From: Luteibacter sp. 9135
GTDB lineage: Bacteria; Pseudomonadota; Gammaproteobacteria; Xanthomonadales; Rhodanobacteraceae
Reading direction: 5' to 3'
NCBI RefSeq assembly: GCF_000745005.1
Contig: NZ_JQNB01000001.1
Span: 1,335,001-1,399,000 of the forward strand
DNA: 64,000 bases
In this document: one piece after another, positions 43,170 to 52,902 of the stretch
Layout: each line of letters opens with the position of its first letter
How positions within the stretch are numbered: position 1 is the stretch's first letter
Notes under the pieces: generated by a model
What the model was told of the DNA's origin: nothing
Database searches by the model: none
What the model saw: the letters and a program-made list of their open reading frames with translations, nothing else
Program-made: the position numbers and the translations under genes

Positions 43170-44246
43170 TCAGTTTCTTGCCGGATGATGGATGGCGACG
43201 CCGGTGGCGTCGAACACATGCGCGTGGGTCGGGTCGAGCCGGATGCAGATCTCGCGTCCCGCCCGGCGCTCGAAATCGCCTTCGGCGCGTACCGTGACCG
43301 AACCGACGTTCGGTACATCGACATACGCATACGTCTCACTGCCCAGCCTTTCGACCACCGACACGACGCCTTTCACGGTGTGGCCCGTGCCGTCGTCGTC
43401 GCACACGCGCAGGTGTTCCGGGCGGATGCCGAGGGTGACCTCGCCGGTCGCCTCGGCGCCGGGCACCGCCAGCGCGTTGCCGCCGGGCAGGCGGAATGTG
43501 CCGCCCTGCGCGGTGGCACGGAAGAAATTCATCTGCGGCATGCCGAGGAAGCCGGCGACAAAGAGGTTGACGGGCTTGTGGTAGAGCGCCATGGGCTTGC
43601 CGATCTGCTCGATGCGGCCTTCGTTGAAGATCGCAATGCGATCGGCTAGCGTCATCGCCTCCACCTGGTCGTGGGTGACATAAACCATGGTTGCGTTGAG
43701 CTCGGTATGCAGGCGTGCGATTTCCAGGCGTGTCGCCGCGCGCAGGGCGGCATCGAGGTTGGACAACGGCTCGTCGAACAGGAACACGCGGGGCTCGCGG
43801 GTGATCGCCCGGCCGATGGCTACTCGCTGGCGCTGCCCGCCCGACAACGCGGAGGGTTTGCGATCGAGATAGGGCTGCAACGCAAGGATCTTCGTCGCCC
43901 TTGCCACTTTCTCGTCGATGGCGCGCTGGTCCATCTTCGCCAGCTTCAGTGCAAACGACATGTTCTCGCGCACGCTCATGTGCGGATACAGCGCGTAACT
44001 CTGGAACACCATGGCGAGGTCGCGCTTGTCCACCGGCTTATCGGTGATGTCGTCGCTGTCGAGCAGGATCTGCCCGTCGTCGGCTTCCTCCAGTCCGGCG
44101 ATGAGGCGCAACGTGGTGGACTTGCCGCAACCGGACGGCCCGAGGAACACGCAGAACTCGCGATCCTCCACCACCAGGTCGATACCCTTGATGACATCGA
44201 CGCCTTCGAACGACTTGCGCAGCTGACGGATTTCCAGACGGGACAT
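43170..44246 (-). CDS. ABC transporter ATP-binding protein, polyol/sugar (MalK/UgpC class)
   Basis: 358-residue ATPase of the CUT1 class. Walker A GPSGCGKST (about 36-44), signature LSGGQRQRVAIGRA, Walker B VFLFDEPLSNLD, and H-loop YVTHDQVEAMTLADR. The C-terminal 110 residues form the TOBE/OB regulatory domain seen in MalK-type proteins. It energises the two permeases encoded just upstream. Gaps of 2 and 9 bases to its neighbours show a single transcript. MtlK of Pseudomonas is the best functional parallel. Confidence 0.9.
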   Translation of the reverse strand: MSRLEIRQLRKSFEGVDVIKGIDLVVEDREFCVFLGPSGCGKSTTLRLIAGLEEADDGQILLDSDDITDKPVDKRDLAMVFQSYALYPHMSVRENMSFALKLAKMDQRAIDEKVARATKILALQPYLDRKPSALSGGQRQRVAIGRAITREPRVFLFDEPLSNLDAALRAATRLEIARLHTELNATMVYVTHDQVEAMTLADRIAIFNEGRIEQIGKPMALYHKPVNLFVAGFLGMPQMNFFRATAQGGTFRLPGGNALAVPGAEATGEVTLGIRPEHLRVCDDDGTGHTVKGVVSVVERLGSETYAYVDVPNVGSVTVRAEGDFERRAGREICIRLDPTHAHVFDATGVAIHHPARN

Positions 44247-44255
44247 GGGCGACTC

Positions 44256-45086
44256 CTATTTGACTGCGCCGAAGGTGAGACCGCGGACGAGCTGGCGCTG
44301 CGACAGCCAGCCCAGCACCAGGATGGGTGCGCAGGCCAGGGTGGACACGGCGGAAAGCTTCGCCCAGAACAGCCCCTCGGGACTGGAGAACGAGGCCACC
44401 AGTGCCGTCAGTGGCGCGGCGCTGGTGGTAGTGAGGTTGAGCGACCAGAACGCCTCGTTCCACGAGAGGATCAGGCACAGCAGCGCCGTGGAGGCCAGGC
44501 CGCCGCGGCTCACGGGAATCAGCACCCGGAACATCGTCTGCGTCGTGCTGGCGCCGTCCATGCGCGCGGCTTCCAGGATGTCGTAGGGAATGTCGCGGAA
44601 GTAGGTGTAGATCATCCAGACCATGATCGGCAGGTTGATCAGCGCGAAGATCACGATCAGCGCGGCCTTGGAATCGAGCATGTTCAGGTCGCGGCAGATC
44701 AGGTAGATCGGCACCAGCACGCCCACGCTCGGCAGCATCTTGGTCGAGAGCATCCACAGCAGCACGCTCTTGGTCTTCGCCGTCGGGTGGTAGGCGAAGG
44801 CATAGGCGGCCGGGACGGCCACCAGCATGCCCAGGATCGTGGCACCGCCGGCGGTGACGATGGAGTTCCACGCGTAGTGCAGGTAGTTGGCACGTGCGAG
44901 GATCTGTTCGTAGTTTTCCAGTGTGGGCGCGAACAGGAAGTGCGGCGGCATGCTGAAGGCATCCAGCTCGGATTTGAAGCTGGTCAGCACCATCCACAGG
45001 ATGGGGAAGAACACGACGAGGGCGACGATCCATGAGGCGACGATGCGCAGCGTGCGGGCGAGCGGGTTACGGTGGGTCTTGGCCAT
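44256..45086 (-). CDS. ABC transporter permease (MalG-like), polyol/sugar
   Basis: 276-residue inner-membrane permease with six predicted helices. The EAA loop that contacts the ATPase reads EAARMDGASTTQTMFRVLIP. The N-terminal cytoplasmic start (KTHRNPLARTLRIVASW) and C-terminal end are MalG/LacG-like. It pairs with the MalF-like permease directly upstream, ten bases away. Corresponds to MtlG by position. Confidence 0.88.
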   Translation of the reverse strand: MAKTHRNPLARTLRIVASWIVALVVFFPILWMVLTSFKSELDAFSMPPHFLFAPTLENYEQILARANYLHYAWNSIVTAGGATILGMLVAVPAAYAFAYHPTAKTKSVLLWMLSTKMLPSVGVLVPIYLICRDLNMLDSKAALIVIFALINLPIMVWMIYTYFRDIPYDILEAARMDGASTTQTMFRVLIPVSRGGLASTALLCLILSWNEAFWSLNLTTTSAAPLTALVASFSSPEGLFWAKLSAVSTLACAPILVLGWLSQRQLVRGLTFGAVK

Positions 45087-45096
45087 GGCTGTCTCC

Positions 45097-45974
<878 letters not shown>

Positions 45975-45975
<1 letters not shown>

Positions 45976-47333
45976 TACGGCGACTCCTTCTGGATGACGG
46001 GCTTGTTGTCGTAATAGCCGGCACGCTTCATGGTGCGGCTCACCGCGTCCTGTGCCGTGTGCAGCAGGTCGTCCACGTTCCCGCGGCCGGCCAGTGCCCC
46101 GGCGATCTGCCGGCCGACCAGCGTGGCGACGGCCTGGAACTCGGGGATCGATACGATCTGGATGCCCTTGTAGGGCACGGGCTTGAGCGTCGGGTGCGCC
46201 GGGTCGACGGCCTTGAGCGAGTCGTAGGTCACTTTCGCGAAGGGCGCGGCCGCGATGTAGGCGGCGTTGGCGTAGGTTGATTCACGCGTGCCGGGTGGCG
46301 TGGCCTGCTCGCCGTACTTATCGGCGACCATCTTCAGGTAGGGCCTGGACGTGGCCCAGAGGATGAAGTCACGCGCGGCGTCGGTCTGGCGCGAGCTGGC
46401 CGGGATGGCCAGCGACCACACCCACAACCACGACGAGCCGCGATCGGTAAGCTGGTGCGGCGAGCGCGCGAAGCCGACCTTGCCGACCACCTTGCTTTCC
46501 TTCGGATCGGTAACGGTACCGCCGCCGACGCTGGCATCGACCCACATGGCGCACTTGCCCGCGGCGAACAAGGCCAGGTTCTCGTTGAAGCCGTTGTCGG
46601 ACGGGCCGGGCGGCCCGTATGTCTTCAGCAGGTCCACGTAGAAGTTCACGGCCTGGTGCCATTCCGGCGTATCGATCTGCGGGTGCCACTGCTCGTCGAA
46701 CCAGCGTCCGCCGTAGCTGTTGACGATGGTGCCCAGCAGGGCCATGTTCTCGCCCCAGCCTGCCTTGCCGCGCAGACAGATGCCGTATACGCCGTTGGCC
46801 GGATCGTGCAGCTTCTGCGCAAAGCCCTTCACCTGCTCCCAGGTCGGCTCGGCCGGCATGGTCAGGTGGGCCTTGGCGAACAGGTCGGTGCGGAAGTAGG
46901 TGATGCTGGCCTCGGCGTAGAACGGCACCGCGTACAGGTGGTTGTCCACCGTCAGCTGTTCGCGCACGTTCTTCATCAGATCGTTGCCGTCGTAATCGGC
47001 GGGCAGGTTGTCCAGCGGCTTCAGCCACTGCTGCTTACCCCACAGTGGCGCCTCGTACGCGCCGATGGTGATCACGTCGAACTGGCCACCGTGGGTAGCG
47101 ATGTCGGTGGTAAGCCGCTGGCGCAGGGTGTTCTCTTCCAGCACCACCCAGTTGAGGTGCACGCCGGGATGCTGGCGCTCGTACTCCGGCGACAGCGCCT
47201 GCATGCGCACCATGTCGGCGTTGTTGACGGTGCCGATGGTCAGCGTGGTGTCCGCGAGGGCGACAGGTGCCGCCGTCGCCGCGAACATCGCCGAGACGGC
47301 GAGGGTGCCGAGCCGGTTCCGGTAATCGCTCAT
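45975..47333 (-). CDS. periplasmic polyol/sugar-binding protein of an ABC transporter
   Basis: 452-residue extracellular solute-binding protein family 1. The signal peptide ends near APVALA/D. Typical lobes include TLTIGTVNNADMVRMQ, FDVITIGAYEAPLWGK and YAVPFYAEASITYFR. It is close in style to MtlE/SmoE binding proteins for mannitol and sorbitol. First gene of the operon; its upstream region carries the paired operator described separately. The preferred sugar alcohol cannot be told from sequence. Confidence 0.88.
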
Positions 47334-47458
47334 CGTGCCTCCCTGGGTGGCATGTCCCGGCGCGACGTCGTAGGGCGGCGCGTACGAAACGGATGTGCGT
47401 TTATAGGTTCTATGCCGTGCGGCTCACCAATACGTCAGGTGTCGGTTTCCGGTGAAAA

Positions 47459-47565
47459 TACGTACTTTCTTGATCGTAGAGACGGTGCGGGCGTTAGAAA
47501 ATGCCGGACAAGTGCGCCATAATGACGCGTTGCAGCATGCCGTACCTTCATCAATAAAGTACGTA
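47459..47565. promoter_or_regulatory. paired inverted operator upstream of the polyol operon
   Basis: TACGTACTTTCTTGAT (47459-47474, plus strand) and TACGTACTTTATTGAT (47565-47550, minus strand) match in 15 of 16 bases and face each other across a 75-base gap. They lie between the AraC-type regulator gene and the binding-protein gene (47334-47615), where no coding sequence is seen. Two inverted high-similarity sites are a likely binding pair for the adjacent regulator, possibly with DNA looping. No clear -35/-10 was picked out. Confidence 0.6.
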
Positions 47566-47615
47566 AAGAGAGGCTATCGACTTTGATGCGGACGTGCTCA
47601 TGATGCGCCGCCACA

Positions 47616-48542
47616 TCACGCCTCGGCGCTCGCCTCACGATGTCGCATGCGATAGTCACGCGGCGTCATGCCGGTCAGGGCGAGGAAGCGACGATTGAAA
47701 TTGGAGAGGTTGCTGAAGCCGACCTCGTAGCAGATGTCGGTGATCGACACCGCGGAGCCCGACAATTTCTCGCACGCGTGTTGCACGCGTGTCTGGTTCA
47801 CGTAGTCGATGAAGCGATACCCGGTGTGCTGGTGGAAAAACCGCGAGAACGCCGACTCAGACATGTCCAGACGTCCGGCCACGGCCTTGAGCGATACATC
47901 GCCGGCGTAGTGACGGTCGATGAAGGCGACGGCGCGGTGCAGTTTCATCGACTGCCCCGGGTCCGCCGATGCCTGGAATGGACGACTGCTCAGCGGGCAG
48001 CGCGTGGCATCCTCGGAAAGCGCCTCCACCATCTCGAAGAAGCTGGCCACGCGGCGCAGGCCCGGATGATCGGACACACGGCGGAACAGCGGTTCCAGCT
48101 GCCGTCCCAGCTCGGGCGAGAAACGTATGCCATAGCGCGCTTCTTCCAGGAGCAACGACTTCACGTGACGTGCCGACGGGAAGAACTCGGTGAACCGGCG
48201 CACGAAGGTCTCTGAGAAAAGGATCACGCGGTCGCGCAGGACCGAGGGTTCGCAGTGCGCGTCGGTCACCCAGTTGTGCGGCACGTTGGGTCCCGTGAGC
48301 ATCAGGGTGTAGGGCGAGAAGCGGCCCTCGTAATCGCCGACGTAGGCCGTACCCTCCGTCGAGACGATGAGGTGCAGCTCATATGCGGGGTGGTAATGCC
48401 AGCGGATCAGCCGGCTGCGCGAGCCGTGTTCCAGGTAATGGATGGACGGCTCGTCGGACAGGCCGAGCAGGTCCTGCTCACGACCGAGCGCCGAGGTATC
48501 GGCCATGGGCGGCGGCAGCGAAAGGGCGGCGCGACGATTCAT
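47616..48542 (-). CDS. AraC-family transcriptional regulator of the polyol operon
   Basis: 308-residue activator. The N-terminal cupin-like ligand domain (HYHPAYELHLI, YVGDYEGRFSPYTLMLTGP) precedes a C-terminal double HTH (SLKAVAGRLDMSESAFSRFF; SITDICYEVGFSNLSNFNRR). Size and motif style fit MtlR of Pseudomonas. It lies upstream of and on the same strand as the transporter operon, separated by a 282-base region with the paired operator. ATG 48542 is chosen; an in-frame TTG at 48572 abuts a GGAGG that belongs to the divergent gene region, and Met at 48506 is also possible. Divergent to the SDR gene. Confidence 0.85.
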   Translation of the reverse strand: MNRRAALSLPPPMADTSALGREQDLLGLSDEPSIHYLEHGSRSRLIRWHYHPAYELHLIVSTEGTAYVGDYEGRFSPYTLMLTGPNVPHNWVTDAHCEPSVLRDRVILFSETFVRRFTEFFPSARHVKSLLLEEARYGIRFSPELGRQLEPLFRRVSDHPGLRRVASFFEMVEALSEDATRCPLSSRPFQASADPGQSMKLHRAVAFIDRHYAGDVSLKAVAGRLDMSESAFSRFFHQHTGYRFIDYVNQTRVQHACEKLSGSAVSITDICYEVGFSNLSNFNRRFLALTGMTPRDYRMRHREASAEA

Positions 48543-48589
48543 GGCGCCGAGAGTACCCTGCGCGGTCCGCAACCTCCAAGGAGCAAACC

Positions 48590-49189
48590 ATGAAGATCCT
48601 CATCGTCGGTGCCGGCGGCACCCTGGGCCGGGCCGTCGCGGCGGAGCTGGGCGTCCGCCACGATATCGTGACGGCCGGCCGCACCAGCGGCGATCTGCGC
48701 GTGGACCTGCGTGACGGCGCGAGCGTGGAGGCGATGTACCGCGAGGCCGGTCCGCTCGACGCGGTGGTCTGCGCGGCCGGAAAGGTGCCTTTCGCTCCGC
48801 TCGGCGAGTTGACCGAGGCGAAGTACCTCGAAGGTTTGAATGACAAGCTGCTGGGCCAGGTGCGCCTGGTCCGCTCCGGAGTCGCCTCGCTCGGCGACGG
48901 CGGGTCGTTCACGCTCATCACCGGCATCCTGACCGAGCAACCGATCCTCGCCGGTGCCTGCGCCAGCATGGTCAACGGCGCGGTGGAAGGCTACGTGCGC
49001 GGCGCGGCGATCGAATTGCCCCGCGGTATCCGGATCAACGCGGTGAGCCCGAGCGTGCTGACGGAAGCCATGGAAGCGTACGGCCCCTTCTTCCGTGGCT
49101 TCGAGCCGGTCAGCGCCGCCAGTGCCGCACGTGCGTTTTCGCGTTCGGTGGAAGGTCGCGAGACGGGGCGGGTTTACAAGGTCTGGTAG
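48590..49189 (+). CDS. short-chain dehydrogenase-like protein without the Tyr-Lys pair
   Basis: 199-residue Rossmann protein. The cofactor loop GAGGTLGRAV lies at 7-16 and AAGKVPF at 62-68. Where classical SDRs have YxxxK it reads ASMVNGAVEGY (125-135), with no Tyr or Lys in register. It then continues normally with LPRGIRINAVSPSVL (143-157). Such 'S-M-x-N-G' SDRs form a known subgroup whose reaction is unclear; the sequence keeps a cofactor site but not the standard catalytic pair. AAGGAG precedes ATG 48590. It is divergent from the AraC-type gene by 47 bases, so its promoter must overlap that gene's start. Confidence 0.8.
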   Translation: MKILIVGAGGTLGRAVAAELGVRHDIVTAGRTSGDLRVDLRDGASVEAMYREAGPLDAVVCAAGKVPFAPLGELTEAKYLEGLNDKLLGQVRLVRSGVASLGDGGSFTLITGILTEQPILAGACASMVNGAVEGYVRGAAIELPRGIRINAVSPSVLTEAMEAYGPFFRGFEPVSAASAARAFSRSVEGRETGRVYKVW

Positions 49190-49202
49190 TGCCGATGGCG
49201 TG

Positions 49203-49682
49203 TCAAGCCAGCGCCACCGGCCGCTCCAGCGCCGCGATGCCGCTGCGCGCGTGGTCAACGATCTCACCGGCCTGGCGCAGGGCATCGAGGAACGCGTCCA
49301 CCTCGTCGGCACGGCCGGTGTATTCCACCACCGACTGCCCCGCCGCGCGCTGCAACAGACGCCCGCCAAATCGGGCCAGGCAGAGGTCGGTGGCGTCGTC
49401 GTCCGCCTCGACGCGCGCCACCAGCAGCTCCCGTTCCACATAGTCGCGTCGGGTCAGTTCGGCAATCTCGAGCACGTCGATCAGCTTGGCCGACTGCTTG
49501 ATGATCTGTTCGATCACCTCGTCGTCGCCGAAGATTACCAAGGTGAGCCGCGAGGCATCCACGTCGTGCGTGGCGGCGACGGTGAGCGACTCGATGTTGT
49601 AACCGCGCGATGCGAACAGTCCGGCCACGCGCGCCAGGGCGCCGGCTTCGTTCTGCAACAGCATGGAGATCAGGTGGCGCAT
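49203..49682 (-). CDS. ilvN: acetolactate synthase small (regulatory) subunit
   Basis: 159-residue regulatory subunit with an N-terminal ACT domain (HLISMLLQNEAGALARVAGL, FASRGYNIESLTV) and a second ACT-like half. It confers valine feedback on acetolactate synthase. The length is that of the two-domain IlvH/IlvN subunits, not the short E. coli IlvM. ATG 49682 follows the ilvG stop by two bases. Last gene of the operon. Confidence 0.92.
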   Translation of the reverse strand: MRHLISMLLQNEAGALARVAGLFASRGYNIESLTVAATHDVDASRLTLVIFGDDEVIEQIIKQSAKLIDVLEIAELTRRDYVERELLVARVEADDDATDLCLARFGGRLLQRAAGQSVVEYTGRADEVDAFLDALRQAGEIVDHARSGIAALERPVALA

Positions 49683-49684
49683 GG

Positions 49685-51550
49685 TCAGAACATCCCTGTG
49701 GGTTCGGCAGTGGTGATCGTCGGTGCCGTACGGCTGGCGATCCAATCGCCGGTGATCATCTCGGCATAGGTGGCGCCCGGTCCGACCATCGGGTAGACAC
49801 CGGCTTCCGCATCGATCACCACCTCGAGGAACGCCGGGCCGTCGAAGGCCAGGAAATCGGCGATCGTCGTCTCGATGGCGGCGGGATCGTCGAGGCGCTG
49901 CGCCCATTCGAAACCGTCGGCATGGGCGGCGCGTACGAAGTCCTTTTTGTGCAGGCTCTTGTCCGACGCGGAGAACCGCCCCTTGAAGAACAGTTTCTGC
50001 CACTGGCGCACCATGCCGTCGCCGCTGTTGTTCAGTACCACCACCTTCACCGGCAGGCCATACGTGGTGACGGTTTCCATCTCGCCGATATTCATGCGGA
50101 TGCTGGCATCGCCGTCGATGTCGATCACGGTGAGGTCGCGTCGTGCGAACTGGGCGCCGATGGCCGCGGGCAGGCCGAAGCCCATCGTGCCCATGGAGCC
50201 GGAGGTCAGCCAGCGGCGGGGCTCGCGGAAATCGAAATACTGCGCAGCCCACATCTGGTGTTGTCCCACGCCGGTGCTGATGATCGCGCGGCCATCGGTG
50301 ATGCGGTTGATCGCCTGGATGACCGCACACGGCTGGATGCTCTTGCTGTCGCGACAGAAGTCCATGGCGTGGGTGGTCTTCAGTGCCGCAACATGGGCGT
50401 GCCAATCGGTGAGGTCCGACGTGAAGCCGATGCACTTGCCGTAATCCAGCAAGCGTTGCAGCGACGCATCCAGTGTACCGACGTGGTGCCAGTCCACGGC
50501 TTTCACCTTGCCGATCTCCGCCGGATCGATGTCGATCTGCGCGATGGTGCGTGCACTCGGCGCGAAGCGGGCCGGCACGCCGACCACGCGGTCGTCGAAG
50601 CGTGCGCCCAGCGCGAAAACGAAATCGCTGTCGTCCATCGCGTAGTTGGCATAGGCCGTGCCGTGCATGCCCAGCATGTGTAGCGCCAGCGGATCGGTGG
50701 TGTCGAAACCGCCAATGCCCATCAGCGTGGTCACGACGGGCATGCCAAAGGCATGCGCGAACTCGCGGAGCACCGCCGAGGCGCTGGCGGAGACGACACC
50801 GCCACCGGCGTAGATCAAGGGACGCTTCGCGCGGGCCAGGCGATCGAAGAAGGCGGCGCAGTGGGCGTCGTCGATGGTCGCGGACTCCACGGCATGCAGA
50901 CGCGACCGGTAACCGCGCACAGCCAGTTCGCGGCTGCCCTCGAATGTTAGTGGTGCGTTCTGGACATCCTTGGGGATATCGACCACCACGGGGCCGGGGC
51001 GACCGCTGCGGGCGATGTGGAACGCCGTGCGCAGGGTGGCCTCCAGCGTGGAGGGATCGGTCACGAGAAACACGTGTTTGGCGCAGGCACCCATGATGGT
51101 GCTGATGGGGGCTTCCTGGAAGGCATCGGTGCCGATGGCGGCGGTGGGTACCTGCCCGCAGACGACCACGACGGGAACGGAATCGGCCATGCAGTCACGC
51201 ACGGGCGTCACCGCGTTGGTGGCACCGGGGCCGGAGGTCACCAGCGCGACACCGACACGGCCGGAGGCCCTTGCGTAGCCGGCGGCCATGAAGCACGCAC
51301 CCTGCTCGTTGGCGGGAACGATCAGCGGCATCGGTTCGTTGCCGTCGTCGCGGGTATGCAGCGCGTTGTAGCGGAACACGGCGTCGTAAACGGGAAGGAT
51401 GGCGCCGCCGGAGTAACCGAAGAGTACGTCGAGACCCTCGTCGGCAAGTACCTGCACGACGATATCAGCGCCGGTCATGGTCTGGCCGGCCAGCGGGTGG
51501 TTCGAGGTGACGCGGCGCGGTGCGCCGACGGTGTCCAGTTGCGCGTTCAC
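49685..51550 (-). CDS. ilvG: acetolactate synthase large (catalytic) subunit
   Basis: 621-residue TPP enzyme that joins two pyruvates, or pyruvate and 2-oxobutyrate, at the first common step of valine, leucine and isoleucine synthesis. The catalytic Glu is in VPANEQGACFMAAGYA; the TPP/Mg motif is GDASIRMNIGEMETV (GDx...N type); FGYSGGAILPVYD marks the N-terminus. GTG 51550 is chosen because AAAGGAAT lies about ten bases upstream. The gene is separated from ilvC by 296 bases holding repeats, the only wide gap in the operon. Confidence 0.95.
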   Translation of the reverse strand: MNAQLDTVGAPRRVTSNHPLAGQTMTGADIVVQVLADEGLDVLFGYSGGAILPVYDAVFRYNALHTRDDGNEPMPLIVPANEQGACFMAAGYARASGRVGVALVTSGPGATNAVTPVRDCMADSVPVVVVCGQVPTAAIGTDAFQEAPISTIMGACAKHVFLVTDPSTLEATLRTAFHIARSGRPGPVVVDIPKDVQNAPLTFEGSRELAVRGYRSRLHAVESATIDDAHCAAFFDRLARAKRPLIYAGGGVVSASASAVLREFAHAFGMPVVTTLMGIGGFDTTDPLALHMLGMHGTAYANYAMDDSDFVFALGARFDDRVVGVPARFAPSARTIAQIDIDPAEIGKVKAVDWHHVGTLDASLQRLLDYGKCIGFTSDLTDWHAHVAALKTTHAMDFCRDSKSIQPCAVIQAINRITDGRAIISTGVGQHQMWAAQYFDFREPRRWLTSGSMGTMGFGLPAAIGAQFARRDLTVIDIDGDASIRMNIGEMETVTTYGLPVKVVVLNNSGDGMVRQWQKLFFKGRFSASDKSLHKKDFVRAAHADGFEWAQRLDDPAAIETTIADFLAFDGPAFLEVVIDAEAGVYPMVGPGATYAEMITGDWIASRTAPTITTAEPTGMF

Positions 51551-51582
51551 GGTGTCGAAGATTCCTTTAATGAGATGACTGT

Positions 51583-51778
51583 GTAGGAGCGCACGTTGTG
51601 CGCGAACCCTCAGGCTGGCCAGCGGCGAACGAAGCCATGCACGGCATCGTCAGGAGCGGTTTTAGACTCTCCTACATCCAACCGCCGCCCCGTAAGACCG
51701 GACAGCCGGCCCGGTGCAAGCGCCATGCATCCTTCGCCGAGTACCGTCTGAGGGTTCGCGCACATCGTGCGCTGCTAC
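51583..51778. repeat. inverted pair of REP-like repeats, copy A
   Basis: A 30-base unit starting GTAGGAGCGCACGTTGTGCG (51583-51612) and its reverse complement (51749-51778) match at 28 of 30 bases and flank 136 bases of unrelated sequence. The unit resembles the REP/BIME family of Pseudomonas and relatives (GTAGGAGCGA...TCGCGA). The same unit occurs at 61385-61578. Here it lies inside the leu/ilv operon between ilvC and ilvG, where it could fold in the mRNA and affect stability or distal expression. No transposase of the RAYT type is in the window. Confidence 0.85.
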
Positions 51779-51780
51779 AT

Positions 51781-51850
51781 GTGGGGGAAAGGGATCGTGT
51801 GGAGGAAAGGGATCATGTTGGGACAGGGATCATGTGGGGATACGGATCAT
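51781..51850. repeat. short tandem repeat overlapping the ilvC stop
   Basis: Four imperfect head-to-tail units of 17-18 bases: GTGGGGGAAAGGGATCGT, GTGGAGGAAAGGGATCAT, GTTGGGACAGGGATCAT, GTGGGGATACGGATCAT. The last unit contains the ilvC stop codon (51847-51849). It looks like slippage-driven growth of the ilvC 3' end into the spacer. Confidence 0.75.
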
Positions 51851-52857
51851 TCCGCGGCCTTGGCGGGCTGCGGCTGGTTGGCTTGCAGCCAGGGCATGCG
51901 GGCGCGCAGCTGGGCGCCGACCTTTTCGATCGGATGGTCGAGGTCGCGCTGCTTGAACGCCTTGTAGTTGGGCAGGCCGGCCTGGTATTCGGCCGTCCAT
52001 TCGCGGGCGAACGTGCCGTCCTGGATATCCTTCAGCACCGCCTTCATGCGTTCCTTGGTGCTGTCGTCGATCACGCGCGGGCCGCGGGTGTAGTCGCCGT
52101 ACTGCGCGGTCTCGGACACGAATTCGAGCATGCGGGCGATGCCGCCCTCGTAGAACAGGTCGACGATCAGCTTCAGTTCGTGCATCACCTCGTAGTAGGC
52201 GATCTCCGGGCGATAGCCCGCCTCGGTCAGCGTTTCGAAGCCCTTGAGCACCAGTTCGGAGGCGCCGCCGCACAGCACCGCCTGCTCGCCGAACAGGTCG
52301 GTTTCGGTCTCTTCCTTGAAGTCGGTTTCGATCAGCATGGCGCGTGCACCGCCGATACCGGCGGCGTAGGCCGTGGCACGCTCCGTGGCGTGGCCGGTGG
52401 CATCCTGGTGCACGGCGTACAGGCAGGGCACGCCGCGGCCGATCTCGTACTCGCGACGCACCAGCGCGCCGGGACCCTTCGGCGCCACCAGCACCACGTC
52501 GATATCCTTGCGCGGCGTGATCTGGCCGAAGTGGATGTTGAAGCCGTGGGCGAACAGCAGCGCCGCGCCGGGTTTCATGTTGGCCTCGATCGCGTCCTTG
52601 TAGATGCCCGGCTGGGTCATGTCCGGGGTGAGCACGGCGACCAGGTCGGCGTCGCGCACGGCCTCGGCGGGTTCGGCGACGGCAAAGCCATCGGTATACG
52701 CACGGTTCCACGACGGGCCACCCGGACGCAGGCCGACCACGACATCGAGGCCGGAGTCCTTCAGGTTGAGCGCGTGCGCACGGCCCTGGCTACCGTAGCC
52801 GAGCACGGCGATACGGGCGTTCTGCAGCGGAGCGGTGGTGGCTTGCTTGTCGGTCAC
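51847..52857 (-). CDS. ilvC: ketol-acid reductoisomerase
   Basis: 336-residue class I enzyme. It isomerises and reduces acetolactate and acetohydroxybutyrate with NADPH. The Rossmann motif is [17 protein letters not shown]. The metal-binding domain includes [12 protein letters not shown] and the late [20 protein letters not shown] 52857 follows GGAG with good spacing. Length matches short class I IlvC. It is placed between ilvD and ilvG. Confidence 0.96.
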   Translation of the reverse strand: MTDKQATTAPLQNARIAVLGYGSQGRAHALNLKDSGLDVVVGLRPGGPSWNRAYTDGFAVAEPAEAVRDADLVAVLTPDMTQPGIYKDAIEANMKPGAALLFAHGFNIHFGQITPRKDIDVVLVAPKGPGALVRREYEIGRGVPCLYAVHQDATGHATERATAYAAGIGGARAMLIETDFKEETETDLFGEQAVLCGGASELVLKGFETLTEAGYRPEIAYYEVMHELKLIVDLFYEGGIARMLEFVSETAQYGDYTRGPRVIDDSTKERMKAVLKDIQDGTFAREWTAEYQAGLPNYKAFKQRDLDHPIEKVGAQLRARMPWLQANQPQPAKAAE

Positions 52858-52902
52858 GGGGTGTCTCCAGGTGGATGTTCGAAAGAAAGGGGAAAAGGTG
52901 GA

